A DNA stretch of 64,000 bases, taken from Defluviitaleaceae bacterium. GTDB lineage: Bacteria; Bacillota; Clostridia; Lachnospirales; WRAX01. The DNA lies in contig WRAX01000002.1 in assembly GCA_009779935.1 (NCBI GenBank), forward strand, positions 52,428 to 116,427, read 5' to 3'. Every line of letters begins with the position of its first letter. Within the stretch, counting starts at the first letter, position 1. Below the pieces are notes generated by a model. It searched no databases and was not told the DNA's origin. It saw nothing but the letters and a program-made list of their open reading frames with translations. The position numbers and the translations under genes are program-made. This document shows, one piece after another, positions 25,686 through 35,301 of the stretch.

Positions 25686-25904
25686 GTGATAGTGGTGAAA
25701 AGTAAAGAATATTTGGATGGTCTTTTGGGTATGACCGGGGCCGAACTCCAAACCGAGCTGGTTGACGCTAAAAAGGAGCTTTTTAACCTTAGGCTTCAAA
25801 ACGCCACAAGCCAGCTGGAAAACACCGCAAGAATTAAAGAAGTTAGACGCAATATAGCCAGAATAAGAACAGTTATGACCCGCAAAGAGCGGGGCTTGGC
25901 ATAG
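25686..25904 (+). CDS. rpmC: 50S ribosomal protein L29
   Basis: About 70 residues with [20 protein letters not shown] and [17 protein letters not shown], the L29 helical hairpin at the tunnel exit. The start is ambiguous: TTG 25683, GTG 25686, GTG 25692 and GTG 25695 are all in frame after AGGAAAG; 25686 gives reasonable spacing. Confidence 0.92.
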   Translation: MIVVKSKEYLDGLLGMTGAELQTELVDAKKELFNLRLQNATSQLENTARIKEVRRNIARIRTVMTRKERGLA

Positions 25905-25914
25905 GAGGTAAGGC

Positions 25915-26169
25915 GTGGAGCGTAATCTTAGAAAAACCAGGGTTGGCAAGGTAACCAGCAACAAGATGCAAAAGACCATTGTTGTAGCTGTTGAAACCAG
26001 CGTGCGCCACCCCCTGTACAAAAAAATTATTAAGCGCACATACAAATTAAAAGCCCATGATGAAAATAATGATTGTGGCATTGGCGATACCGTGCGTGTT
26101 ATGGAAACCAGGCCACTTTCCAAAGAGAAAAGATGGCGTTTGGTAGAAATTCTTGAGAGAGCAAAGTAG
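25915..26169 (+). CDS. rpsQ: 30S ribosomal protein S17
   Basis: 84 residues with [20 protein letters not shown] and [20 protein letters not shown], the OB-fold S17 pattern. GTG start at 25915 after TAGGAGGTAA, 10 bases after rpmC. Confidence 0.96.
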   Translation: MERNLRKTRVGKVTSNKMQKTIVVAVETSVRHPLYKKIIKRTYKLKAHDENNDCGIGDTVRVMETRPLSKEKRWRLVEILERAK

Positions 26170-26188
26170 ATAGTAGGAGGACTGCAAA

Positions 26189-26557
26189 ATGGTTCAACAG
26201 CAATCCAGATTGGTTGCGGCTGATAACTCCGGTGCCAAAGAAATCATGTGCATCCGTGTCCTTGGCGGCACAAAGCGCAGGTATGCCGGTGTTGGTGATG
26301 TTATCATCGCAAGCGTAAAAGATGCAACACCCGGGGGCGTTGTTAAAAAGGGCGAAGTTGTAAAGGCTGTTGTGGTGCGCACCAAAAAAATGGTGGGCCG
26401 CCCTGATGGCAGCTATGTCCGCTTTGATGACAATGCAGCCGTTATCATAAAAGACGACAAAAACCCCAGAGGAACAAGAATTTTTGGCCCGGTGGCGAGA
26501 GAGCTTCGTGACAAGCAATACATGAAGATTTTATCCCTTGCTCCCGAGGTTTTGTAA
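26189..26557 (+). CDS. rplN: 50S ribosomal protein L14
   Basis: 122 residues: [40 protein letters not shown], ending [17 protein letters not shown]14 forms part of the inter-subunit bridge B8 and the RsfS binding site. ATG after TAGGAGG. Confidence 0.97.
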   Translation: MVQQQSRLVAADNSGAKEIMCIRVLGGTKRRYAGVGDVIIASVKDATPGGVVKKGEVVKAVVVRTKKMVGRPDGSYVRFDDNAAVIIKDDKNPRGTRIFGPVARELRDKQYMKILSLAPEVL

Positions 26558-26569
26558 GGAGGGTTTAGA

Positions 26570-26902
26570 TTGGCAAGCAAAATTAGACGTGGCGATAATG
26601 TGATGATAACCACAGGCAAGGACAAAGGTAAAGAAGGCCGTGTGCTGGAAGTGGACCACAAGCGTGGACGGGTTTTGGTAGAAGGCTACAATATGGTCAA
26701 AAAGCACCGCAAGGCCAGCCAACAAAACCCCCAAGGCGGCATAGTGGAAAAAGAAGCCCCCTTGCACATCTCCAATGTGGCATATATGCACAAAGGCAAG
26801 CCCACCCGCATTGGCTTTGTGGTTGAAACTGCCGAGCGTGGCGGCAAAACTGTAAAAGTTAAAAAGCGTGTGGCAAAGTCTACCGGAGATATTATTGACT
26901 AA
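26570..26902 (+). CDS. rplX: 50S ribosomal protein L24
   Basis: 110 residues: [20 protein letters not shown] (KOW motif), NMVKKHRK, then [11 protein letters not shown]24 starts 50S assembly. TTG start 12 bases after rplN, following AAGGAGGG. Confidence 0.96.
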   Translation: MASKIRRGDNVMITTGKDKGKEGRVLEVDHKRGRVLVEGYNMVKKHRKASQQNPQGGIVEKEAPLHISNVAYMHKGKPTRIGFVVETAERGGKTVKVKKRVAKSTGDIID

Positions 26903-26922
26903 ACAGCGGAAGGAGAATTCTT

Positions 26923-27465
26923 TTGACAAGATTTAGAGATATGTATGAAAAGGAAATTGTCCCCGCTATGATGGAGAAATTTTCCTATAAAAACAAAATG
27001 GCTGTGCCAAAGATTGATAAAATTGTTGTCAACGTTGGCCTTGGCGAAGCTAAGGAAAATGCCAAAGCAATGGATGCCTGCCTGGGGGATATTACCACAA
27101 TTACAGGACAAAAAGCCGTGCAAACCCTTGCACGCAAGTCTGTTGCAAACTTTAAGCTGCGTGAGGGTATGCCCATAGGCGTAAAAACTACCTTACGTGG
27201 GGATAAAATGTACTCTTTCATCGACAGGGTTATAAGCGTTGCTTTGCCACGTGTGCGTGACTTTCAAGGTGTTTCTGCTAAGGCCTTTGATGGACGTGGC
27301 AACTACACCCTTGGGATTAAAGAGCAAATTATTTTCCCAGAAATTTCTTATGAAAAAATTGACAAAATCCGTGGTATGAACGTGATTATCGTTACAACGG
27401 CAAAAAGTGACGAGGAAGCCCACGAGCTTCTAAGGCTATTCGGAATGCCGTTTAAACGCAGTTAG
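26923..27465 (+). CDS. rplE: 50S ribosomal protein L5
   Basis: 180 residues: [35 protein letters not shown] and [16 protein letters not shown]5 binds 5S rRNA in the central protuberance. TTG start after GGAAGGAGAA. Confidence 0.97.
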   Translation: MTRFRDMYEKEIVPAMMEKFSYKNKMAVPKIDKIVVNVGLGEAKENAKAMDACLGDITTITGQKAVQTLARKSVANFKLREGMPIGVKTTLRGDKMYSFIDRVISVALPRVRDFQGVSAKAFDGRGNYTLGIKEQIIFPEISYEKIDKIRGMNVIIVTTAKSDEEAHELLRLFGMPFKRS

Positions 27466-27479
27466 GAGGCTGATTATCT

Positions 27480-27665
27480 TTGGCTCGCAAAGCGATGATA
27501 GTAAAGCAACAAAGAAAGCCAAAATTCACAGTTAGGGGCTATAGCCGCTGCAAAATTTGTGGCAGACCCCACTCTGTTTTGCGTAAATATGGCATTTGCC
27601 GTATTTGCTTCAGAGAATTGGCTTATAAGGGACAGATTCCAGGCGTGCGTAAAGCAAGCTGGTAA
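27480..27665 (+). CDS. rpsN: 30S ribosomal protein S14, zinc-binding (type Z)
   Basis: 61 residues with the zinc ligands C24-x2-C27 and C40-x2-C43 ([20 protein letters not shown]). This is the short zinc-containing S14 common in Gram-positives, not the long zinc-free type. TTG start after AGGAGG. Confidence 0.97.
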   Translation: MARKAMIVKQQRKPKFTVRGYSRCKICGRPHSVLRKYGICRICFRELAYKGQIPGVRKASW

Positions 27666-27685
27666 TTTGGAAGGAGGTTATAGCT

Positions 27686-28087
27686 ATGGCAATGAGCGAC
27701 CCAATTGCTGATATGCTCAGCAGAATTAGGAACGCAAATTCCGCAAGACATACAACCGTGGACATCCCATCATCCAAAACCAAAGAAGCCATCACCAAAA
27801 TTTTGGTGGAAGAAGGCTATGTTAAAGGTTATGAGATTGTTGGCGATGCGGTTAAGAAAAATATTCGTATTACATTAAAATATGGGCGCACCAAAAATGA
27901 AAAGGTTATTACCGGTATTAAGCGGATTTCCAAGCCCGGCTTGCGTGTTTACGCTGGCAGCGGCGAAATTCCAAGGGTGCTTAACGGCCTTGGCTGCGCT
28001 ATTGTATCAACCAACCAAGGCATTTTAACCGACAGGCAAGCCCGAAAGGCCGGCGTTGGCGGTGAAGTTTTAGCATTTGTTTGGTAA
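27686..28087 (+). CDS. rpsH: 30S ribosomal protein S8
   Basis: 133 residues: [19 protein letters not shown], then [13 protein letters not shown] and the C-terminal [16 protein letters not shown]8 binds 16S helix 21 and in some bacteria represses the spc operon. ATG after GGAAGGAGG. Confidence 0.97.
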   Translation: MAMSDPIADMLSRIRNANSARHTTVDIPSSKTKEAITKILVEEGYVKGYEIVGDAVKKNIRITLKYGRTKNEKVITGIKRISKPGLRVYAGSGEIPRVLNGLGCAIVSTNQGILTDRQARKAGVGGEVLAFVW

Positions 28088-28145
28088 TTGAAATAATAGT
28101 CGCTAATTGACAGAAAAGGCGGCACAAAAATTAAAGGAGAATTAT

Positions 28146-28688
28146 ATGTCAAGAATTGGTAAAGAGCCTATCGTGGTACCGGCGGGTGTTACCGTGGATT
28201 TAAGCGAAGGCAATTTCATTAAAGTAAAAGGCCCGAAGGGCGAACTTGCCCGCCAATTGGTGGCAGAAATGGAAATTTCTGTGGAGCCCGGCTTTGTAAA
28301 AGTTGCAAGACCCAATGATTTGAAGCGCTTTAAGGCCCTACATGGTTTAACCCGCACCCTAATTTCCAATATGGTAGTAGGTGTGACTGAGGGATATAGA
28401 AAAGACCTTGAAATTATCGGCACCGGTTACCGTGCCGCCAAAGCGGGCAAGGAGTTAACCCTAACCTTGGGCTACTCCCATCCCGTTGTGATGATTGACC
28501 CTGACGGGGTAGAATCTGCTGTGGATGGCAACACCAAAATAAGCATAACAGGAATTGACAAGGAAAAAGTTGGCCAATACGCCGCAAACATAAGGGCAAA
28601 ACGTGCGCCGGAGCCATACAAGGGCAAAGGTGTGCGCTATGCCGGCGAACATGTACGCCGTAAAGCAGGTAAATCCGGTAAGAAGTAA
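28146..28688 (+). CDS. rplF: 50S ribosomal protein L6
   Basis: 180 residues: MSRIGKEPIVVPAGVTVDL, KGPKGELAR, and the C-terminal EPYKGKGVRYAGEHVRRKAG. ATG at 28146 follows AAAGGAGAA and matches the family N-terminus; an in-frame codon at 28107 would add residues without homology. Confidence 0.97.
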   Translation: MSRIGKEPIVVPAGVTVDLSEGNFIKVKGPKGELARQLVAEMEISVEPGFVKVARPNDLKRFKALHGLTRTLISNMVVGVTEGYRKDLEIIGTGYRAAKAGKELTLTLGYSHPVVMIDPDGVESAVDGNTKISITGIDKEKVGQYAANIRAKRAPEPYKGKGVRYAGEHVRRKAGKSGKK

Positions 28689-28702
28689 TAATTTTGAATG
28701 CA

Positions 28703-28819
28703 GACTTATCTCAAAATTACTTCACACAATTTCTTTTGAAGCTTGCTTACGCAGTTTCTGCGAAACCGCTGCCGGCTATCACTTCAAAGAAATTGGTTCA
28801 GTATATTCCGATATAAGTC
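28703..28819. repeat. Nested-stem hairpin in the rplF-rplR spacer
   Basis: In a 150-base spacer, three nested stems are visible: GACTTAT (28703-28709) with ATAAGTC (28813-28819), CAATTTCTTTTGAAG (28727-28741) with CTTCAAAGAAATTG (28782-28795, one bulged base), and CAGTTTC with GAAAC..CTG at the tip. The structure ends about five bases before the GGGAAGGAG site of rplR. It may be a small inserted palindromic element or a translational or attenuation control structure. Confidence 0.6.
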
Positions 28820-28838
28820 GGGGAAGGAGCATAGCCAT

Positions 28839-29201
28839 ATGATAAAGAAGCCTGCTCGCAAAATTGCGAGAAAAAGAAGGCATCTGCGGATACGGAACAA
28901 AGTGTCAGGCACGGCAGCCATGCCAAGGCTTACAGTTTTCCGTTCCAATAAGCATATGTACGCACAAATTATAGATGATGTGAAACATCACACCCTAACA
29001 GCTGTTTGCACCCGTGACAAGGATTTGGGCCTTACCAAAACTTGGGATGTGGATGCCGCCAAAGCCGTAGGCGAGGCGATTGCGAAAAAAGCCCTTGCTT
29101 TGGGTGTTAAAGAAGTTGTTTTCGACAGGGCAGGGTATAAATACCATGGCAAGGTCGAAGCCTTAGCAGATGCGGCCCGTGAAGCCGGTCTTGTATTCTA
29201 A
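28839..29201 (+). CDS. rplR: 50S ribosomal protein L18
   Basis: 120 residues: [54 protein letters not shown]18 binds 5S rRNA. The ATG at 28839 follows GGGAAGGAGC; in-frame codons further upstream fall in the hairpin spacer and do not match the family. Confidence 0.97.
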   Translation: MIKKPARKIARKRRHLRIRNKVSGTAAMPRLTVFRSNKHMYAQIIDDVKHHTLTAVCTRDKDLGLTKTWDVDAAKAVGEAIAKKALALGVKEVVFDRAGYKYHGKVEALADAAREAGLVF

Positions 29202-29221
29202 GAGGATTCTGAGGAGGTAGT

Positions 29222-29728
29222 ATGAATAAAAAAATAGATGCTAATGCCTTAGAGCTGATGGACAGATTGGTAACAGTTAAGCGTGTTTCCAAAACTGTAA
29301 AAGGCGGCCGCACCATGAGCTTTTCCGCACTTGTTGTTGTGGGTGACGGTAATGGCCATGTGGGCTATGGACTTGGCAAAGCAGGCGAAACTGCCGAAGC
29401 TATCCGCAAAGGCCGTGAAGATGCCAAAAAGAACATGATTTATGTGGATAGAAACGAAAATGATTCCATCTACCACAGACAAATTGGGCATTTTGGCGCA
29501 TCCAATGTGGTTATGAAGCCGGCCCCTGCCGGTACCGGTATTATTGCGGGTGGTTCCGTACGTGCGGTGCTGGAAATGGCTGGCATTAAAAACATTACCA
29601 CAAAATGTATCGGCTCCCGCACTAAGCACAATGTGGTTGCGGCTGTGTTTGAAGGGCTGAAAGGCCTTAAAACACCCGAGCAGGTTGCCCGCTTGCGTGG
29701 CAAGTCTGTTGAAGAGATAACATCATAA
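29222..29728 (+). CDS. rpsE: 30S ribosomal protein S5
   Basis: 168 residues: [55 protein letters not shown]5 contributes to mRNA unwinding and decoding fidelity. ATG after GAGGAGG. Confidence 0.97.
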   Translation: MNKKIDANALELMDRLVTVKRVSKTVKGGRTMSFSALVVVGDGNGHVGYGLGKAGETAEAIRKGREDAKKNMIYVDRNENDSIYHRQIGHFGASNVVMKPAPAGTGIIAGGSVRAVLEMAGIKNITTKCIGSRTKHNVVAAVFEGLKGLKTPEQVARLRGKSVEEITS

Positions 29729-29742
29729 TTGGAGGGATTATC

Positions 29743-29922
29743 GTGGCCGAATTAAAGATTACACTTGTTAAATCCTTAATTGGCACCAAACCGGGGCAAA
29801 GGCTTAACGCCAAGGCTTTGGGATTGGGGAAGGTAAACTCCTCCGTGGTGCAAAAGGACAACCCAGCCATACGTGGCATGATAAAAAAAGTTAGCCACTT
29901 GGTTAAAGTGGAAAATGCGTAA
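29743..29922 (+). CDS. rpmD: 50S ribosomal protein L30
   Basis: A 59-residue protein in the canonical slot between S5 and L15: it begins [19 protein letters not shown], continues [20 protein letters not shown] and ends [11 protein letters not shown] start at 29743 after GGAGGG. Confidence 0.95.
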   Translation: MAELKITLVKSLIGTKPGQRLNAKALGLGKVNSSVVQKDNPAIRGMIKKVSHLVKVENA

Positions 29923-29944
29923 CAATTAACAGGAGGTGAAGAAA

Positions 29945-30385
29945 ATGCAACTGGGTCAACTTAAACCTGCGGAAGGCTCCAAATTCAAAGCCTGGCGCAA
30001 GGGCAGGGGACATGGCAGTGGCAACGGCAAGCTGGCAGGCCGTGGACGGGACGGGCAAAAATCCCGTAGCGGCGGCGGTACACGCCCCCTTTTCGAAGGT
30101 GGACAATTGCCGCTTTTCCGCCGTTTGCCAAAACGTGGCTTCAAAAACAGAAACAGCCTTGATATTGTAACACTAAACATCTATCACCTTAATGTGTTTA
30201 ACGCTGGCGACATCGTGGACATTGATGCCCTAAAATCCAAAGGCTTGGTATCTAATATCAGGGATGGTGTAAAAATTTTAGGCGAAGGCGAGCTTGAAAA
30301 AAAGCTGGATGTTAAGGTGCATTACTTTAGCGAAAGTGCCGTTAAGAAAATTGAAGCAGCAGGCGGCAAGGCAGAGGTGATTTAA
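29945..30385 (+). CDS. rplO: 50S ribosomal protein L15
   Basis: 146 residues: MQLGQLKPAEGS, GRGHGSGNGKLAGRGRDGQ, FEGGQLPLFRRLPKRGFKN. The ATG at 29945 lies at proper distance from AGGAGGTG. Its last base is the first of the secY ATG (TAATG overlap). Confidence 0.96.
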   Translation: MQLGQLKPAEGSKFKAWRKGRGHGSGNGKLAGRGRDGQKSRSGGGTRPLFEGGQLPLFRRLPKRGFKNRNSLDIVTLNIYHLNVFNAGDIVDIDALKSKGLVSNIRDGVKILGEGELEKKLDVKVHYFSESAVKKIEAAGGKAEVI

Positions 30386-31632
30386 TGTTTAGTACATTTG
30401 CAAATGCTTGGAAGGTTAAAGACATACGCAAAAAGATTTTGTATGTTGCGCTTGTGCTTTTCATTTTCCGCATAGGCTCCTTCATCCCTGTGCCTGGCTT
30501 GGATATTGATATCCTTAGACAAGAGATGGTTGGGGATTTTGGTGTAATTGGTATGCTTGTGGGTGGCGAGCTGGGTACAATATTCGGCATGGGTATTGGA
30601 CCGTATATTACCGCAAGCATTATCATGCAACTACTTACTGTTGCTGTACCTTCCCTTGAACGCATGAAAAAAGAAGGTGCAGAAGGCCGCAAGAAAATTG
30701 ATGCCATAACCCGTTATTTGGCGGTTGGTATGGCGGCTTTTCAAGCGATAGGTATGACATTTTCGTGGAGAAGTATGTTTGTACATCAAAACATCTTTGT
30801 ATATGCGGTGTCTGTACTTACCATGATGGCCGGTACTATGTTTATCCTTTGGCTTGCGGAATTTTTGACGGTTAAAGGTTTTGGACAGGGTACATCCTTT
30901 ATCATTTTTGCTAATATCCTATCAGCTTTGCCGGGGGGCGTTATAACCCTTTACAACGCTTCTTTGGGAAGTGTGTGGAATGCAATTTCCGTTATCATCA
31001 TAATTTTATCTATTGCGTTTATCGTTGCGTTTGTTGTTTTGATGAACGAAGGACAAAGGAAGCTGCCCGTACAATATTCCAAAAAAATGGTGGGACGACA
31101 GATGTTTGGCGGCCAATCCTCCTTTATACCTATAAAGGTTAGCGTTGGCGGCGTTTTACCACTCATCTTCGCCATGTCTATTTTGGGGGTTTTTGGGCAA
31201 GCACTTATGTTCTTCCCTGATTCGGAATGGCTGGCGAATGCATCTGCTTTCTTTAATATGTCCAGCTGGACGGGTGCGCCAATTTATATTGTATTAATTT
31301 TTGCCTTTACTTTCTTCTACGCCTCGTTTAGCATCAATACCAACGAAATGGCGGAAAACTTGAAGAAAAACGGCGGCTTTATCCCTGGCATCAGGCCGGG
31401 CAAGCCCACCAGCGATTATATTCAGCGCACTGTTAGCCGCATGTCTTGGATTGGTGCTTCTTTCCTTGCTGCAATCGCTATGATACCTATTGCGCTGGAA
31501 TGGATTTTTGGTATACCTGTGGGCTTTGGCGGTACATCTGCCATCATCGTTGTAAGCGTTGCGCTAAAAATCATCAAAGACTTGGAAGCGCAACTTCTTA
31601 TGCGTAACTACAAGGGCTTCTTGTCCAATTAA
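30385..31632 (+). CDS. secY: Protein translocase subunit SecY
   Basis: 415 residues with ten membrane helices. Conserved parts include FRIGSFIPVPGLD in the first segment, the plug region, GQGTSFIIFANILS, and the cytosolic loop NGGFIPGIRPGKPTSDYI used in SecA/ribosome contact. SecY is the channel of the Sec system. Positioned between rplO and adk as in most Bacillota; start overlaps the rplO stop. Confidence 0.97.
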   Translation: MFSTFANAWKVKDIRKKILYVALVLFIFRIGSFIPVPGLDIDILRQEMVGDFGVIGMLVGGELGTIFGMGIGPYITASIIMQLLTVAVPSLERMKKEGAEGRKKIDAITRYLAVGMAAFQAIGMTFSWRSMFVHQNIFVYAVSVLTMMAGTMFILWLAEFLTVKGFGQGTSFIIFANILSALPGGVITLYNASLGSVWNAISVIIIILSIAFIVAFVVLMNEGQRKLPVQYSKKMVGRQMFGGQSSFIPIKVSVGGVLPLIFAMSILGVFGQALMFFPDSEWLANASAFFNMSSWTGAPIYIVLIFAFTFFYASFSINTNEMAENLKKNGGFIPGIRPGKPTSDYIQRTVSRMSWIGASFLAAIAMIPIALEWIFGIPVGFGGTSAIIVVSVALKIIKDLEAQLLMRNYKGFLSN

Positions 31633-31643
31633 TAGGGGGACTT

Positions 31644-32297
31644 ATGAGAATTGTAATCTTAGGGCCATCGGGTGCCGGCAAAGGCACCCAGGCCCAAGCC
31701 CTAACCAAACATTTTGGGCTAAAGCATATTTCCACCGGCGACATTTTAAGGGAAGAAACCAAAAAAGAATCTGCCATTTGCCGTGCGGTTAAGCGGCTTA
31801 TGGATAGGGGCGATTTGGTGCCTGATGAGCTGATGTTATCCATTGTGGAAGGCATAGCCGCTGAAGAGGACCACTTTATCCTTGACGGCTTTCCCCGCAC
31901 CTTCTCCCAATCCCTTGCTTTGGATGCTATTTGCAAGCGTATTGGTGCGCCAATTGACATTGCCATTAGTTTTTCCGTGCCGGATAATGAAATTATACAA
32001 CGCATTGTTGGCCGCCTTGTTTGCCCAAAATGCACGGCAATGTTCCATATCCATTTTTTGCCGCCAAAGGCTGAGGGTATCTGCGATAATTGTGGTGCGG
32101 AGTTGATACAGCGTGTGGATGACACTGTAGATACAGTAAAGCGCCGCTTGCAACTTTATCACGACCTTACAGCACCCGTTGTGGATTTTTACCGCCGCTC
32201 GGGGATACTTTTGGATATTAACGGGCAAGGGGATGCACACGAAATAACAAAAGATTTGATTAAGGTGTTGGAAGAAAAAGGCTTGGAGAAAAGGTAA
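31644..32297 (+). CDS. adk: Adenylate kinase (zinc-containing)
   Basis: 217 residues: P-loop GPSGAGKGT (7-15), LDGFPRT (80-86), and a LID domain with a zinc site C127-x2-C130 and C147-x2-C150, typical of Gram-positive adenylate kinases. Catalyses ATP + AMP to 2 ADP. Starts 12 bases after secY. Confidence 0.97.
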   Translation: MRIVILGPSGAGKGTQAQALTKHFGLKHISTGDILREETKKESAICRAVKRLMDRGDLVPDELMLSIVEGIAAEEDHFILDGFPRTFSQSLALDAICKRIGAPIDIAISFSVPDNEIIQRIVGRLVCPKCTAMFHIHFLPPKAEGICDNCGAELIQRVDDTVDTVKRRLQLYHDLTAPVVDFYRRSGILLDINGQGDAHEITKDLIKVLEEKGLEKR

Positions 32298-32299
32298 AC

Positions 32300-33052
32300 A
32301 TGTCAATAATCCTTAAAAATGCGGCACAAGTGGAAAAAATGCGAAAAGCCAGCCGTGTTGTGATTGAGGCTTTTGAGCTTTTGGAAAGCATCATAGCCCC
32401 GGGCATAACCACCCGGGAGATGGACAATGCGGTTGAAAAATTTATTAAAATGAATGGCGCACGCCCCAGTTTTAAGAATTATCGGGGTTTCCCCAAATCC
32501 GCCTGTATATCTGTTAATGAGCAGGTTATACATGGCATACCCGGCTCCCGTAAATTAGCCGAGGGGGATATTGTCAGCATTGACATTGGTGCGTATAAAG
32601 ACGGATACCACGGGGATGCTGCCCGCACCTTTGCCGTTGGCAAAATTTCTGATGATGCCCAGCGGTTGATTGATGTAACACGCCAAAGTTTTTTTGAAGG
32701 TATGAAATATGCCAAACAAGGACATTTTCTGTTTGACATTTCCGGAGCCATTCAGGAATATGTTGAAAGACAGGGCATGTCCATTGTGCGGGAATTTGTT
32801 GGCCATGGCGTTGGTGCTGCATTGCACGAAGCCCCCGAAATACCTAATTTTAGGGAAAAAAAGCGGGGCCCAAGGTTGCAGGCGGGCATGACCCTTGCCA
32901 TCGAACCCATGGTAAACCAAGGCACCCACGAAGTGGTTATTTTGGAGGATGAGTGGACAGTGATAACGGCGGACAAGAAATTATCTGCCCATTACGAAAA
33001 CACAGTACTCATCACCGATGGGGAGCCTGAAATTTTGACATTGGGTAATTAA
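32300..33052 (+). CDS. map: Methionine aminopeptidase, type I
   Basis: 250 residues: NYRGFPKSACISVNEQVIHG, the metal ligands in SIDIGAYKDGYHGDAARTF (two Asp), GHGVGAALHEAPEIPN (His), and TLAIEPM (Glu). Removes the initiator Met from nascent proteins. Two bases separate it from adk and one from the next gene, so it is tightly coupled. Confidence 0.97.
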   Translation: MSIILKNAAQVEKMRKASRVVIEAFELLESIIAPGITTREMDNAVEKFIKMNGARPSFKNYRGFPKSACISVNEQVIHGIPGSRKLAEGDIVSIDIGAYKDGYHGDAARTFAVGKISDDAQRLIDVTRQSFFEGMKYAKQGHFLFDISGAIQEYVERQGMSIVREFVGHGVGAALHEAPEIPNFREKKRGPRLQAGMTLAIEPMVNQGTHEVVILEDEWTVITADKKLSAHYENTVLITDGEPEILTLGN

Positions 33053-33053
33053 A

Positions 33054-33344
33054 ATGGATTTACAAATTGGTCAAATTGTTTTTTCAAAAGCCGGCAAAGA
33101 TAGGGGTTGTGCCTTTATAGTTGTTGGCGTGGATAGTGAGAAAGGCAGTGAATATGCCCTTTTGGTGGATGGCAAAAGCAGGCGGGTGGAAAACCCCAAA
33201 CGCAAGAAAGCCAAGCATCTGCAACCCACAAACATAGTGGATGCGGGGATTGTTCAGCTTATCACAAGCCAAACCCAGTTAAAGGATGCGGATTTTCGAA
33301 CTGCCCTTAAAAGGTGGAATAAGGAGGAATGTTCTCATGGCTAA
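33054..33344 (+). CDS. KOW-domain RNA-binding protein (L14e-like)
   Basis: 96 residues with a KOW-type N-terminus ([20 protein letters not shown]) and [19 protein letters not shown], the pattern of the short L14e/L6e/L27e-like proteins located between map and infA in many Clostridia. Presumed RNA- or ribosome-binding; the exact role is unknown. Its end overlaps infA by 8 bases. Confidence 0.85.
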   Translation: MDLQIGQIVFSKAGKDRGCAFIVVGVDSEKGSEYALLVDGKSRRVENPKRKKAKHLQPTNIVDAGIVQLITSQTQLKDADFRTALKRWNKEECSHG

Positions 33345-33555
33345 AGACGGCGGTATTGAGGTTGAGGGTATTGTTGTGGAGAAGCTTCCCAACGCCACTT
33401 TTAAGGTGGAGCTGGAAAACAAGCATATCATAACCGCCCATATATCCGGTAAATTAAGGATGAACTTTATTAGAATTATCCCCGGCGATAAAGTGCTGGT
33501 GGAGATGAGCCCTTACGACCTGACCAAAGGACGTATTATTTGGCGGGATAAGTAG
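33337..33555 (+). CDS. infA: Translation initiation factor IF-1
   Basis: 72 residues: [20 protein letters not shown], then [20 protein letters not shown] and [15 protein letters not shown]-1 is the small OB-fold factor at the 30S A site. The ATG at 33337 follows AAGGAGGAA inside the end of the KOW gene. Confidence 0.97.
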   Translation: MAKDGGIEVEGIVVEKLPNATFKVELENKHIITAHISGKLRMNFIRIIPGDKVLVEMSPYDLTKGRIIWRDK

Positions 33556-33589
33556 GGAGATAGCAGGCTGGCTGGATATACAGACGTTA

Positions 33590-33672
33590 CGATTCAAAAT
33601 CAGCCGAAGCGAGCAATAAAATGCAATACTTCAATGCGTTTTATTGTGCAGCCTGAGGTTGACTTTTGAACG
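33590..33672. repeat. Nested hairpin in the infA-rpmJ spacer
   Basis: The 165-base spacer contains GCAATAAAATGCA (33613-33625) pairing with TGCGTTTTATTG (33635-33646). Around it, CGATTCAAAATCA (about 33590-33602) pairs imperfectly with TGACTTTTGAACG (about 33660-33672). No reading frame is present. It could be a control structure or an inserted palindromic element. Confidence 0.5.
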
Positions 33673-33720
33673 AAACATCTATACATTCGGCATCGGCTAC
33701 GGTATAAGAGGAGGATTACC

Positions 33721-33834
33721 ATGAAGGTTAGACCATCGGTAAAACCCATGTGTGAAAAATGTAAAATTATCAGAAGAAAAGGCGCTGTGCGTGTTATTTG
33801 TGAAAATCCCAAGCACAAGCAAAGACAAGGATAA
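33721..33834 (+). CDS. rpmJ: 50S ribosomal protein L36 (zinc-binding)
   Basis: The 37-residue protein begins [20 protein letters not shown] and has the zinc ligands C11, C14, C27 and H32 of the zinc-containing form. ATG after AGAGGAGG. It follows infA in the standard order but after an unusually long spacer. Confidence 0.97.
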   Translation: MKVRPSVKPMCEKCKIIRRKGAVRVICENPKHKQRQG

Positions 33835-33845
33835 GGAGGTAAGAC

Positions 33846-34214
33846 ATGGCTCGTATTGCTGGAGTGGACCTGCCCCGTGAAAAACGGGTGGAAATTGGGC
33901 TTACTTACATTTATGGCATTGGGCGTTCGTCCGCCGGTAAGTTGCTTAACATTGCTGGCGTAAGCCCCGACACCCGTGTGCGGGATTTGACGGATGACCA
34001 AGTTGCAAAAATCCGTGAGGCCATTGAGAAAAACCAAGTGGTTGAGGGTGACTTGCGACGTGAAATTGCCCTTAATATTAAAAGACTTACAGAAATTAGT
34101 TGTTATAGAGGTATTCGCCATCGTCGTGGTTTGCCTGTGCGTGGGCAGCGTACCAAAACCAATGCCCGCACCAGAAAAGGCCCAAGGCGTACCGTTGCCA
34201 ATAAGAAGAAGTAG
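33846..34214 (+). CDS. rpsM: 30S ribosomal protein S13
   Basis: 122 residues: [55 protein letters not shown]13 contacts the P-site tRNA and the 50S central protuberance. ATG after AAGGAGG. Confidence 0.97.
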   Translation: MARIAGVDLPREKRVEIGLTYIYGIGRSSAGKLLNIAGVSPDTRVRDLTDDQVAKIREAIEKNQVVEGDLRREIALNIKRLTEISCYRGIRHRRGLPVRGQRTKTNARTRKGPRRTVANKKK

Positions 34215-34231
34215 AGGAGGAGTGTCGCTTA

Positions 34232-34633
34232 ATGTCTAAACGTGTGGTAAAAAAGGGAACAACCCGCCGCCGCCGTGAAAAAAAGGTGGTAAACTTCGGG
34301 CAAGCCCATATACAAGCAACATTTAACAACACCATTGTAACCATTACCGATGCCAACGGCAACGCCCTTTGCTGGGCAAGTGCCGGGGGGCTGGGATTTA
34401 GGGGCTCTCGCAAATCTACCCCATATGCGGCCCAGCTTGCGGCGGATTCGGCTGCAAATGCAGCTAAGGAATTTGGCTTAAAGTCGGTAGAAGTTTTTGT
34501 AAAAGGCCCCGGCGGCGGCCGTGAGGCGGCAATACGTGCATTGTCAGCAGCGGGATTGGAAGTATCCATGATTAAGGATGTTACGCCTGTTCCCCATAAT
34601 GGTTGCAGGCCGCCAAAAAGACGTAGAATCTAA
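34232..34633 (+). CDS. rpsK: 30S ribosomal protein S11
   Basis: 133 residues: [37 protein letters not shown], and the C-terminal [19 protein letters not shown]11 lies on the 30S platform. ATG after GAGGAGG. Confidence 0.97.
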   Translation: MSKRVVKKGTTRRRREKKVVNFGQAHIQATFNNTIVTITDANGNALCWASAGGLGFRGSRKSTPYAAQLAADSAANAAKEFGLKSVEVFVKGPGGGREAAIRALSAAGLEVSMIKDVTPVPHNGCRPPKRRRI

Positions 34634-34655
34634 TGAGAGTGGAGGTATAGTATAG

Positions 34656-35252
34656 ATGGCAATTGATAGAACACCCGTAATGAAGCGTTCTCGCAGCCTC
34701 GGCATCGAAGCATCCTTCACTGGGTCCAGCAAAAAAAGCAAGAAGAAGCCGCCAATGAGCCGCAAAAAGGTAAGCGAATATGGCGCACAAATGAAAGAGA
34801 AGCAAAAAGCCAAATTCTGCTACGGCGTTTTGGAGAAGCAGTTCCGTGGGTATTATGACAGGGCATCCAACATGCGCACAGGTATTACAGGCGAAAACCT
34901 ATTAATGCTTTTGGAGCATCGCTTGGATAATGTGGTGTATCGCCTTGGCCTTGCCCGCACCCGCATGGAAGCCCGTCAACTGGTAAGCCACAAGCTTATC
35001 ACCGTAAATGGCAGGAAGGTGAATATCCCATCTTTCCACACCAAGCCCGGTGATGTGGTGGAGGTTTCCCAGTCCCGCAAGGAATCTGTGCGGTTTAAGG
35101 ACATTGTTGCCGCAACAGGCGGCAGAAGGGTGGAAAGTTGGCTGGAAGCTGATGCTGCCAATCTTAAAGGCAGAATTATTACCAGCCCAACTAGGGAGCA
35201 AATTGACACGCCTGTGAATGAAACCTTTATCGTGGAGCTATACTCTAAATAA
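34656..35252 (+). CDS. rpsD: 30S ribosomal protein S4
   Basis: 198 residues: KKPPMSRKKVSEYGAQMKEK, the S4 domain (LEHRLDNVVYRLGLARTRME and LVSHKLITVNGRKVN), and the ending IDTPVNETFIVELYSK. It lacks the N-terminal Cys zinc site. S4 nucleates 30S assembly and often represses its own operon. Location before rpoA is typical of Clostridia. Confidence 0.97.
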   Translation: MAIDRTPVMKRSRSLGIEASFTGSSKKSKKKPPMSRKKVSEYGAQMKEKQKAKFCYGVLEKQFRGYYDRASNMRTGITGENLLMLLEHRLDNVVYRLGLARTRMEARQLVSHKLITVNGRKVNIPSFHTKPGDVVEVSQSRKESVRFKDIVAATGGRRVESWLEADAANLKGRIITSPTREQIDTPVNETFIVELYSK

Positions 35253-35301
35253 GAATTGGTAGCTATTGACAAAATATTATATTTAGAGGGAGGTTTACGT
35301 T

